Source: Candidatus Stahliibacteriota bacterium
Lineage (GTDB): Bacteria; Hydrothermota; Tepidihabitantia; SM23-42
Length of the DNA: 6,934 bases
NCBI GenBank assembly: GCA_030670605.1
Contig: DAOVBK010000083.1
Location: 1 to 6,934, forward strand
Direction: 5' to 3'
In this document: positions 1 through 5,936 of the stretch, piece by piece
How the letters are laid out: the number at the start of each line of letters is the position of its first letter
Position numbering within the stretch: position 1 is the first letter of the stretch
Position numbers and translations under genes: made by a program
The notes under the pieces: model-generated
Seen by the model: only the letters and a program-made list of their open reading frames with translations
Told to the model about the DNA's origin: nothing
Databases searched by the model: none

Positions 1-604
1 TGGACGCAGGCATGCGTGTACCGCCGGCTGGTTGCAGCAAGAGTTCACCGTATGTACCATCAGCGGTGAAATATGAAGACAGAATACCTTTGTTTTCTTG
101 TGTTCTCCTGAAAAGTGCGGCACCAGCAGCATCACCAAATAGAACGCATGTTGAGCGGTCAGTATAATCAGTTATCTTGGTCAATTCTTCGGCGCCAATG
201 ACGAGTATGTTGTCGTAGCCATTCTTAATAAATGAATCGACAATAGCAAGTGCATACAGAAAACCTGTACAACCGGCACCGATATCAAAGGACATAATAC
301 GCGGAGCACCGAGTTTGTGTTGCACAAGACACGCCGTCGAGGGAAAAGCCATGTCCCCGGTAGCGGTTGCGACGATGATTGCCTTAACATCTTTGACATC
401 TGTGTGTGCATCCTTAAGCGCACGCTGAGCCGCTCTGACTGCCAGATCACTTGTCGGAACATCGTCTGCTGACATTCTCCTTTCTCGCATGCCGGTTCGA
501 GTTCGAATCCACTCATCTGAGGTATCAACCATCTTCTCAAAATCGAAATTCGTGAGTACTTTATCCGGTACAAAACTACCAATACCAGCAAGATACGCAT
601 TCAT
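1..604 (-). CDS. fabH: Beta-ketoacyl-ACP synthase III (FabH), N-terminal 201 residues, runs off the left edge
   Basis: FabH condenses acetyl-CoA (or another short acyl-CoA) with malonyl-ACP, the first elongation step of type II fatty-acid synthesis in the cytosol. The reading frame from ATG 604 stays open to base 1. It shows the family hallmarks in order: DEWIRTRTGMRERR near residues 30-43, ATATGDMAFPSTAC near 79-92, and FDIGAGCTGF with the catalytic Cys at residue 112, the same number as in E. coli FabH. VIGAEELTKITDYTDRST follows near 135-152 and FGDAAGAA near 156-163. The catalytic His and Asn of the C-terminal half lie outside the window. The start overlaps the plsX stop as ATGA. No strong ribosome binding site precedes it (an A-rich stretch encoding the lysine tail of PlsX), so translation is probably coupled to plsX. 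Position after rpmF and plsX is the textbook order. A second ATG at 600 is out of frame. Confidence 0.96.
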   Translation of the reverse strand, partial: MNAYLAGIGSFVPDKVLTNFDFEKMVDTSDEWIRTRTGMRERRMSADDVPTSDLAVRAAQRALKDAHTDVKDVKAIIVATATGDMAFPSTACLVQHKLGAPRIMSFDIGAGCTGFLYALAIVDSFIKNGYDNILVIGAEELTKITDYTDRSTCVLFGDAAGAALFRRTQENKGILSSYFTADGTYGELLLQPAGGTRMPAS

Positions 605-1569
605 TTTTTCAATTTCTTTTTTGTTTTTTCTACAATATCATATTCAACACATGTTGCGGCGAATTTGATTGCATTCTTGAGCGCGGTTGGCGATGAGCGT
701 CCATGGCAAACAACAACAACCCCTTCAACGCCGAGAAGAATGCCACCACCGTATTCTTCGTAGTTGAAACGTGCCTTCAGGCTTTTGACTGCCGGTCTGA
801 CAAGGAACTGACCGAACTTCCTGCGCGCTATCGCATCAACCTCTTCTCTTAACATGCTCCACACCGTATCGATCATGCCCTCAGAGAACTTGACCAGGAC
901 ATTGCCGGTAAACCCGTCACAGACGATGACGTCGGCAAACCCTTTCATGATATGGTTACCTTCGATGTTGCCGATGAAATTCAGTGAACTGGTTTCCAAC
1001 ATCTGGTAGGCCCTTTGTTTTGCCTCGTCACCTTTTACACTCTCGCTACCGATATTAAGTATTGCAACACGCGGATTTTTCTTGGCCATCACGGCCTCTG
1101 CGAGGACTGCACCCATGATACCGTAGTTGTAGTAATCAATAGATTTCGGACTGATATTCGCGCCAACATCGAGAATGATCGAGTAGCCTGTTTCAGCCGG
1201 AAACGTAATAGCAAGTCCTGGGCGTGAGAGGTCACCGATTTTTCCGAGTGCGATCATGCCAAAACCGAGGATGGCACCAGTGTTCCCAGCGCTGACAATG
1301 GCGTCCACCTGTTTTCCCTTCAGCAGATTCATGAGAACGCCGATTGATGATTTCTTTTTCTTGCGGATAGCGACTGAGGGTATTTCATGCATGCCAATGA
1401 CCTCGTCAGCAAGCTGAAACTCATAGCCGAGGTCTGCGACCTCCTGTTCATAGTCGCCCCGTCCACAGACAACCAGATCGGAAATAGGGTCTTCAAGCAC
1501 CAGTTTCAATGTCTCGAGTTCATTGCTCGGCGCTGCATCTGACCCCATGAGGTCAAAACCGATTCTCAA
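601..1569 (-). CDS. plsX: Phosphate acyltransferase PlsX (acyl-ACP:phosphate transacylase)
   Basis: PlsX converts acyl-ACP and phosphate to acyl-phosphate, the acyl donor used by PlsY to begin phosphatidic acid synthesis. It is a soluble protein that works at the membrane surface. The 322-residue length is normal. Visible family blocks are the N-terminal MRIGFDLMGSDAAP (most members have MGGD, so here MGSD is a small variation), VSAGNTGA near 92-99, RPGLAITFP near 116-124, ILDVGAN near 132-138, LNIGSE near 171-176, DVIVCDGFTGNVLVKFSEG near 213-231 and GILLGVEGVVVVCHGRSS near 276-293. The start is TTG. It is supported by the conserved N-terminus beginning exactly there, by an AAGGA Shine-Dalgarno 9 nt upstream inside rpmF, and by the 4-nt TTGA overlap with the rpmF stop. 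The lysine-rich C-terminus is encoded by A runs that include a shift-prone heptamer. It ends in a 4-nt overlap with fabH. Confidence 0.97.
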   Translation of the reverse strand: MRIGFDLMGSDAAPSNELETLKLVLEDPISDLVVCGRGDYEQEVADLGYEFQLADEVIGMHEIPSVAIRKKKKSSIGVLMNLLKGKQVDAIVSAGNTGAILGFGMIALGKIGDLSRPGLAITFPAETGYSIILDVGANISPKSIDYYNYGIMGAVLAEAVMAKKNPRVAILNIGSESVKGDEAKQRAYQMLETSSLNFIGNIEGNHIMKGFADVIVCDGFTGNVLVKFSEGMIDTVWSMLREEVDAIARRKFGQFLVRPAVKSLKARFNYEEYGGGILLGVEGVVVVCHGRSSPTALKNAIKFAATCVEYDIVEKTKKKLKK

Positions 1570-1760
1570 GATTTCTCTTCCTTCTTCTTCGGTGGTGCTA
1601 CTATTTTGTCTTTATAGTTGCCGCAGTTCGGACACACCCGGTGAGGCAGTTTCGGACTATGACATTTTGGGCATTCTACAAAGCTACGCGCTTTTGTTTT
1701 GTACTGCGAGCGTCTTTTGTTTGTTCTCGCATGTGACTGCCTGCGTTTTGGTAAAGCCAT
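1566..1760 (-). CDS. rpmF: Large ribosomal subunit protein bL32
   Basis: This is a 64-residue basic ribosomal protein of the 50S subunit. The N-terminus MALPKRRQSHARTNKRRSQY is the usual L32 signature. Two Cys pairs, C30/C33 and C43/C46 (CPKC and CPNC), form the zinc knuckle of the Cys4-type L32. The C-terminus is a lysine/glutamate tail. ATG 1760 is preceded by a good Shine-Dalgarno (AAAGGATGG about 6 nt upstream). The stop overlaps the plsX start. rpmF-plsX-fabH is a very widely conserved arrangement that links ribosome synthesis with lipid synthesis. The usual upstream partner, a DUF177/YceD gene, is absent and its place is taken by the GlmL-like gene, 42 nt away. Having the Cys4 form suggests growth without severe zinc limitation, although a Cys-free paralogue elsewhere cannot be excluded. 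Confidence 0.97.
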   Translation of the reverse strand: MALPKRRQSHARTNKRRSQYKTKARSFVECPKCHSPKLPHRVCPNCGNYKDKIVAPPKKKEEKS

Positions 1761-1777
1761 ACTTCCATCCTTTCTTT

Positions 1778-1808
1778 GCTATTCGCTATTAGCCATTGGC
1801 TATTAGCC
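1778..1808. repeat. Degenerate tandem heptamer GCYATNN, four and a half units
   Basis: On the + strand the units are GCTATTC (1778), GCTATTA (1785), GCCATTG (1792), GCTATTA (1799), then GCC. Positions 1-2, 4 and 5 of each unit are fixed. The array fills the gap between the GlmL-like gene and rpmF and overlaps the last codon and TAA stop of the former (1803-1808). It also forms an imperfect dyad, 1786-1795 against 1797-1806, with one mismatch. No T run follows it on the minus strand, so it does not look like an intrinsic terminator. A related five-unit array lies at 5937-5971. Confidence 0.75.
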
Positions 1809-3602
1809 TTCTGGATAAAGGTTCATTGCATCGAACCATGTGTTGAGAAGTTCCATTCGCTTGTCTTTGTTATCCGGGAGCCGGAACGGTCTGCCGCGAC
1901 AGTCAATGACAAGACCGACGGTGCCGCCGTGTACTGTTGTATTCACTACCTTTCCTTTACCTTCGCCAAGGTCAAAACCCTTTGCAGGATGAAGCGTGAG
2001 TTTCGCGGTTTCACCGTGCTTGAGCGGAAGCAGTTTGATCTCCCGGTACCTCATTGATATGTCTTCTTTCTTTTTGTTCTCATATTCGATGCTCAGTTTC
2101 AGGACGTTAGCACCCTCCTTACCTTCGCCAACCGGTGCAATACACACGCCAAGTGGAATGAGACAATCTTTGTTGAAAACCTCGGTTGCTGATTGTTCAT
2201 GTACTGTTGAGAGCACGCCGAGATGTGGCATCATGAATATTGAATCAACGGCGAGGCGTGTGATACCCTCAGGAAGAAACGCATCGATCATCATTAATGC
2301 TGCTTGATTACGTCGCGGTGCGTGTGAGAGTGCGCCGCCTGAACCAATAATGAGATTGAGCGTCATAAGATCTATGAGACTTTCGCCAGTCATGGTCTGT
2401 GCAAACGCATCAGAAATCGTCCGTTCCTGTTGCACACCTTTGAGCCCAACTGCCATTGACTTATGTTGTTTAAACGCAAGTCTCAGAGCCTCGCGCGCTA
2501 TTGACTGTTCAATCTTGAGGTCTTCCAATGCGCTCGGAATCGTTGTCGGCCGGATCATTTTATTCCGTATCCTGTTGCGCAGGCTCTTTTCTTTTATCTC
2601 TATGGGCAGCCAGCGCATTATATTCTCAATGCCGGCCTCGGCAAGAACATTGCTGATTGAATATGACATGCCAAGGTTAGCACTCACTGTTCGGTTGAAG
2701 ATTTCTTGAAAAACAGAAAAGACATCAGTCGTTGCACCGCCAATATCAACACCAACCGCAGCAATCTTTTCTTTCTTGGCAACCGTCTCAACGAGGAGGC
2801 CAACGGCACCGGGTGTTGGCATGATCGGGACATCGGTTTTTGCCATGAGATTCTGGTAGCCAGGTGCGTGCGCCATAACATGTTCCATGAACTGATCATG
2901 GATCTTGTGGCGGGCCGGCTCAAGATTTTCCCGTTCAAGCACGGGCCGGAGATTTTCAACGACGACGAGGGCACTGTTTTCCTTGAGTGTCTTGAGGATA
3001 ACATCCCGGGCGTCTTTGTTGCCCGCGTATATAACAGGTAGCTCGTATCCAGTGCCAAAGCGTGGCTTCGGGTCTGCTGCCTTGATGAGTTCTGCGAGCT
3101 CGACAACGTGTGAAATGGTACCACCATCAATACCACCGGACAAAAGAATCATATCAGGCCTCAGATTTCGGATCCGTTCTATTTTCTGATGGGGTAATCT
3201 TCCATCATTCGAGGCAATAACATCCATGACAATTGCGCCCGCACCGAGGGCGGCACGTGCTGCACTTTCTGCGGTCATTGTGAGAACCACACCAGCGACC
3301 ATCATCTGCAGTCCACCACCGGCAGACGATGTGGAGACATAAAAGTCGACACCTTCGTTATCTTTGACGCCCTTGATTACGTCCTCACCTTTGAGCAATG
3401 TAGTATTTGATAGTTCTTCGACTTCGCGCACGGCATTGAGAACACCCTTTGTTACGTCCTCATACGGCGCCTCAACCGTTGTGGGCGCCTCACCGCGCAC
3501 TGCGAGGCGGTACTCATCACCTCTTTTTTCAATTAGTATTGCCTTGGTCGTTGTACTGCCACAATCAGTGGCGAGAATTCTTGTCGGGTTTTTTTGGTTC
3601 AT
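1803..3602 (-). CDS. GlmL/MutL-family protein (methylaspartate mutase accessory type), ASKHA ATPase fold
   Basis: This 599-residue protein belongs to the GlmL family (TIGR01319, Pfam MutL PF13941), which is unrelated to the mismatch-repair protein MutL. Members sit beside B12-dependent glutamate mutase or ornithine aminomutase genes and are thought to act as ATP-driven reactivating chaperones; that role is family knowledge and largely inferred. The sequence shows a phosphate-1 loop ATDCGSTTTKA at 11-21, STSSAGGGLQMMVAG at 90-104, LLSGGIDGGT at 153-162, a phosphate-2 loop GVDIGGATTDVF at 284-295, and a late glycine motif IIGSGGALSHA at 418-428. Together these indicate an actin/Hsp70/sugar-kinase nucleotide-binding fold. 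A beta-rich C-terminal part follows. ATG 3602 is preferred over GTG 3632 because a strong AGGAGG lies 6 nt upstream of it. It overlaps the preceding 106-codon gene by 38 nt, implying coupled translation. No mutase is visible in the window, so the client enzyme is unknown. Confidence 0.9.
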   Translation of the reverse strand: MNQKNPTRILATDCGSTTTKAILIEKRGDEYRLAVRGEAPTTVEAPYEDVTKGVLNAVREVEELSNTTLLKGEDVIKGVKDNEGVDFYVSTSSAGGGLQMMVAGVVLTMTAESAARAALGAGAIVMDVIASNDGRLPHQKIERIRNLRPDMILLSGGIDGGTISHVVELAELIKAADPKPRFGTGYELPVIYAGNKDARDVILKTLKENSALVVVENLRPVLERENLEPARHKIHDQFMEHVMAHAPGYQNLMAKTDVPIMPTPGAVGLLVETVAKKEKIAAVGVDIGGATTDVFSVFQEIFNRTVSANLGMSYSISNVLAEAGIENIMRWLPIEIKEKSLRNRIRNKMIRPTTIPSALEDLKIEQSIAREALRLAFKQHKSMAVGLKGVQQERTISDAFAQTMTGESLIDLMTLNLIIGSGGALSHAPRRNQAALMMIDAFLPEGITRLAVDSIFMMPHLGVLSTVHEQSATEVFNKDCLIPLGVCIAPVGEGKEGANVLKLSIEYENKKKEDISMRYREIKLLPLKHGETAKLTLHPAKGFDLGEGKGKVVNTTVHGGTVGLVIDCRGRPFRLPDNKDKRMELLNTWFDAMNLYPEG

Positions 3603-3885
3603 GCCTCTCCTCCTCAAGACGCTCAATTTCACGGATTAATAACTCAATATTATTTCTGTCTTCCAACATTGCAGTGACTTCTTCATATTCTCGATACGAA
3701 AACAGTGCACGGTAAAATGGTTGCATAAAAATCAAGAACTGATTGCCAAGAAAGGAAATCGGTTTTGATGATTCGAGGAAGACGATCGCCACTGGAGACA
3801 AGCGGTAGTCAATCACCTTCTGGGCAATCCTGTTGATGAGGAATTTCTTACGTTCCTCGGTGACTTCAAATTCTACTGGTTCCAT
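3565..3885 (-). CDS. Conserved-looking hypothetical protein, 106 residues, between gcvPB and the GlmL-like gene
   Basis: I cannot assign this protein to a named family. It begins with a charged segment, MEPVEFEVTEERKK, continues with a predicted helix near 15-28, then a hydrophobic stretch near 32-62 that includes VAIVFLESSKPISFLG and QFLIFMQPFYRALF, and ends in a charged, probably coiled helix (66-95) with a Lys/Pro tail. The hydrophobic part holds Glu, Lys, Gln and Asn, so it reads more like an amphipathic or membrane-surface helix than a clear transmembrane span. It is probably a real gene: the start overlaps the end of gcvPB by 13 nt, the end overlaps the GlmL-like gene by 38 nt, and the composition is protein-like. 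No good Shine-Dalgarno precedes the ATG, which suggests reinitiation from gcvPB. Sandwiched placement suggests a partner role with the GlmL-like ATPase or with glycine dehydrogenase, but that is inference only. Confidence 0.8.
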   Translation of the reverse strand: MEPVEFEVTEERKKFLINRIAQKVIDYRLSPVAIVFLESSKPISFLGNQFLIFMQPFYRALFSYREYEEVTAMLEDRNNIELLIREIERLEEERHEPKKPDKNSRH

Positions 3886-5297
3886 GTAAGTTTTAACTCT
3901 TTTATGGCTTTCACTTCATCCATTCTTCTCACTGGTGTGTTGTGCGGTGCTGTTTTGAGAATATCGGGATTTTCATCAGCCTCTTTCCGGATGCGCTTCA
4001 TTACAGTGATGAAGCGATCGAGCGTTTCTTTAGATTCACTATCAGTTGGTTCAATCATCAGGGCTTCACTGACAATGAGTGGGAAATATACGGTTGGTGC
4101 ATGCATTCCAAAGTCGAGCAGTCTTTTCGCAACATCGAGTGTCCGAATACCGATATTTTTCAGCCTTTTGCACGAGAGGACACCTTCATGCATGCAGAAG
4201 CCTGGATACTGCAAAAAATAATCGTCTTTCAATGACTGAATGATGTAGTTCGCATTGAGAATCGCAGATTTGGAAATTTGACTCAGTCCTTGTTCACCAA
4301 CCATCCGTAAGAATGTGTACGCGCGTACGATAACGAGAAAATTGCCGTAAAAGCTCTGCACCTTACCAATTGAATCAGGCATATCATACTTCAATTTATA
4401 CTTTTCTTCCTTTACGATGATCGGCACTGGCAAAAAGGGCGCGAGTGTCTTGGTTACGGCAACCGGTCCGGCACCTGGACCACCGCCCCCATGCGGCGTA
4501 GAGAATGTCTTGTGAAGATTGAAGTGGACAGCATCGAACCCGAGCATTCCAGGTTGGGAAATACCCAGCAGTGCGTTCATGTTTGCACCGTCAAGGTATA
4601 TCAGTCCGCCTTTGGCATGAACAATATCGTTGATCAGTTTAACATTTTTCTCGAAAAGACCGAGCGTGTTCGGGTTAGTGAGCATGAGACCCGCAACATC
4701 ATAAGTCATCAGTTCTTTAAGTTTATCGACATTAACAAGACCGTGTTCATTAGAGGGGAGTGTTAGTGGTTTGAACCCGGAAAAATTCACGCTCGCTGGG
4801 TTTGTGCCGTGCGCCGAGTCAGGAACAAGGATATACGTTCGGGACTCGCTCTTCTTATTAAAATGCGCACGGAACATGCTGATTGCAGTGAATTCTCCCT
4901 GCGCGCCAGCTGCTGGCTGTAATGTGATCGCATCGAGATTGACGATTTTTCTCAAGCTTTCGCCGCACTCATACATGAGCTGAAGAGCGCCTTGCACCGT
5001 CTCCTCGGGCTGAAACGGGTGTATGTGTGCAAAACCGGGGATACGAGCAGCTTCTTCATTGATTTTCGGATTATACTTCATCGTACATGAACCAAGTGGA
5101 TAGAAATCTTTGTCAATGTGGTGGTTCAGTGCTGAGAGATTAACAAAGTGACGCATAATTTGTGGTTCGCTTATCTCGGGTAGTGCGGCAGCGGTTTTGC
5201 GCCGAAATTCCATGGAAATCTCGACCTTTGGTACATCATGTGCCGGGAGTGAATAGCCCTTTCTTCCTGGTTTTGAAATCTCGGAAATGAGCTCCAT
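3873..5297 (-). CDS. gcvPB: Glycine dehydrogenase (decarboxylating) subunit 2, P-protein beta-type
   Basis: GcvPB with GcvPA makes the split P-protein of the glycine cleavage system. It decarboxylates glycine with pyridoxal phosphate and passes the aminomethyl group to lipoyl GcvH. From ATG 5297 the protein is 474 residues, the usual size. Seen in order are PGRKGYSLP at 10-18, YPLGSCTMKYNPKINE near 66-81, LQPAAGAQGEFTA near 126-138, DSAHGTNPASVNFSGF near 160-175, YLDGANMNAL near 234-243, and the PLP lysine K263 within HFNLHKTFSTPHGGGGPG. The frame stays open upstream to 5390, but the conserved N-terminus starts at MELISEISKPGRKGYSLP. That ATG has an AGG ribosome site 10 nt upstream, while the longer start would overlap the DUF6485 gene by about 86 nt. 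gcvPA, gcvT and gcvH are not in the window, which is unusual because gcvPA normally precedes gcvPB directly. Confidence 0.96.
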   Translation of the reverse strand: MELISEISKPGRKGYSLPAHDVPKVEISMEFRRKTAAALPEISEPQIMRHFVNLSALNHHIDKDFYPLGSCTMKYNPKINEEAARIPGFAHIHPFQPEETVQGALQLMYECGESLRKIVNLDAITLQPAAGAQGEFTAISMFRAHFNKKSESRTYILVPDSAHGTNPASVNFSGFKPLTLPSNEHGLVNVDKLKELMTYDVAGLMLTNPNTLGLFEKNVKLINDIVHAKGGLIYLDGANMNALLGISQPGMLGFDAVHFNLHKTFSTPHGGGGPGAGPVAVTKTLAPFLPVPIIVKEEKYKLKYDMPDSIGKVQSFYGNFLVIVRAYTFLRMVGEQGLSQISKSAILNANYIIQSLKDDYFLQYPGFCMHEGVLSCKRLKNIGIRTLDVAKRLLDFGMHAPTVYFPLIVSEALMIEPTDSESKETLDRFITVMKRIRKEADENPDILKTAPHNTPVRRMDEVKAIKELKLTWNQ

Positions 5298-5304
5298 GTT
5301 CTTT

Positions 5305-5472
5305 TTACCTATGTATTTTCGCAAAACGGCTAAAAGACCGGTCATAGGTCTTTTCAACATCATCAGGGAAACAGCATGCAGGAAGTTCATTCATGCGCAG
5401 ATGATACTGCAGACATTCGCAGCAAAGCCCTTTTTTCGAACAGGGTTCATATGAGCAATTACAGTGTTTCAT
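5305..5472 (-). CDS. DUF6485-family small cysteine-rich protein
   Basis: This 55-residue protein matches the DUF6485 pattern: a CNC/CS cluster, then [10 protein letters not shown], then ELPACCFP, then a VEKTYDRS tail. It has eight Cys (residues 4, 6, 11, 17, 18, 20, 33, 34) and a His at 24, spaced as in a small metal-binding fold, probably zinc or iron-sulfur. The family has no established function that I know of. The start at ATG 5472 is chosen because AAAGGA lies about 5 nt upstream. The in-frame TTG 5502 would lie in the -10 box, and ATG 5496 would sit at the predicted transcription start. It is the first gene of the block and ends 7 nt before gcvPB, with the gcvPB ribosome site overlapping its stop. 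Context hints at anaerobic metabolism but does not show the role. Confidence 0.85.
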   Translation of the reverse strand: MKHCNCSYEPCSKKGLCCECLQYHLRMNELPACCFPDDVEKTYDRSFSRFAKIHR

Positions 5473-5501
5473 ATTGTCCTTTTGCTTGCAATCCATGGTC
5501 A

Positions 5502-5529
5502 ATTATATCTATAACCGCGCACCTGTCAA
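5502..5529 (-). promoter_or_regulatory. Sigma-70-type promoter of the minus-strand operon
   Basis: Reading the minus strand, TTGACA (5529-5524) and TATAAT (5507-5502) are both perfect consensus hexamers, separated by 16 nt. The predicted start of transcription, about 7 nt after the -10 box, is near 5495, giving a leader of about 23 nt that holds the AAAGGA ribosome site of the DUF6485 gene. It is the only convincing promoter I see for the seven-gene block. Confidence 0.8.
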
Positions 5530-5560
5530 CTGAGTTAGGCCTTAGGCTTCAACAATAATT

Positions 5561-5583
5561 CCCTCTCCCTTGCAGAGAGAGGG
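5561..5583. repeat. CCCTCTC/GAGAGGG hairpin element
   Basis: CCCTCTC at 5561-5567 pairs perfectly with GAGAGGG at 5577-5583 across a 9-nt loop. It is followed by TAGGGGTGAAGGTG. Similar purine/pyrimidine-rich hairpins of the form CCCTCTCCC...GAGAGGG...GGGTGA are, as I recall, widely dispersed intergenic repeats in many bacterial genomes; that resemblance is from memory and was not searched. No T run follows, so it is not called a terminator. Confidence 0.6.
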
Positions 5584-5606
5584 TAGGGGTGAAGGTGAAT
5601 TATGGA

Positions 5607-5692
5607 AGTGGGGTCAGACCCGTGAACCAAGAAAATCACAAGCATTTCCTAATGGGCAGCGGGACAAATTGCGTGTCGGGTCTGACCCCACT
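5607..5692. repeat. 86-bp unit bounded by perfect 16-bp inverted repeats, REP/MITE-like
   Basis: AGTGGGGTCAGACCCG (5607-5622) is the exact reverse complement of 5677-5692, with 54 nt between. Each arm is itself a near palindrome (GGGTC, one base, GACCC), so each can fold alone or the two can pair. This layout resembles REP-type doublets mobilised by Y1 (IS200-like, RAYT) transposases, and GGGGTCAGACCC-type ends are familiar near such genes. No transposase is present here, so if mobile it would be non-autonomous. The 54-nt core has no evident coding content. Confidence 0.7.
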
Positions 5693-5764
5693 GACCGCTG
5701 TAAGGATCGAGCTTGTCGCTCTGTGACGGGACTCCGTTTGAGGAGTTCGACTGAATTCGCATGA

Positions 5765-5804
5765 GTCCGAACGTCTAATTGTCCGATAGTCTAATAGTCA
5801 GATT
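5765..5804. repeat. Degenerate tandem octamer array, five units
   Basis: The units are GTCCGAAC, GTCTAATT, GTCCGATA, GTCTAATA and GTCAGATT. GTC and the sixth-base A are fixed. The fourth and fifth bases alternate CG / TA / CG / TA / AG, giving a 16-nt higher-order period. There are no spacers, so this is not a CRISPR. The array is non-coding and lies between the inverted-repeat unit and the GC-rich hairpin. Confidence 0.75.
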
Positions 5805-5821
5805 AAGGTAGTTCTCGATTC

Positions 5822-5846
5822 CCCCGCCCCTTACCAAGAGGCGGGG
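5822..5846. repeat. GC-rich hairpin
   Basis: CCCCGCC (5822-5828) pairs with GGCGGGG (5840-5846). After a C/A mismatch the stem continues with CTT/AAG around an ACC loop, giving ten pairs in all. There is no T tract on either strand, so I treat it as a repeat-type hairpin and not as an intrinsic terminator, although it could still stabilise or pause transcripts. Confidence 0.6.
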
Positions 5847-5936
5847 TCACTCGAACAGTATACGAGGTTATTCTTCGACCGAGCGGAAGCGAGTGGAGAA
5901 GTATGATTATGCTTTGGCAAAAGACATCGGTAACGG

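Noticed and set aside
181..600. Minus-strand 139-codon open frame
   Set aside because: It is a shifted frame inside fabH; the 604-to-1 frame carries the complete FabH N-terminal signature including Cys112.
1786..1806. Terminator between the GlmL-like gene and rpmF
   Set aside because: The imperfect dyad is a by-product of the heptamer array and no U run follows on the minus strand.
2684..3136. Minus-strand 150-codon frame
   Set aside because: Shifted-frame shadow within the GlmL-like gene, whose own frame is intact and motif-rich.
5297..5390. Longer gcvPB start at 5390
   Set aside because: The extension precedes the conserved N-terminus and overlaps the DUF6485 gene in another frame; ATG 5297 has its own ribosome site.
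5700..5760. tRNA-like GTTCGA segment
   Set aside because: No acceptor or T-arm pairing could be built around it, so a tRNA is not supported.
5570..5764. Plus-strand 64-codon frame in the intergenic gap
   Set aside because: It is made of inverted-repeat sequence, with no ribosome site or promoter and an Arg/Gly-rich translation without family features.
5822..5846. Intrinsic terminator
   Set aside because: The stem is strong, but neither strand has a following T tract, and neither flanking gene is transcribed toward it.
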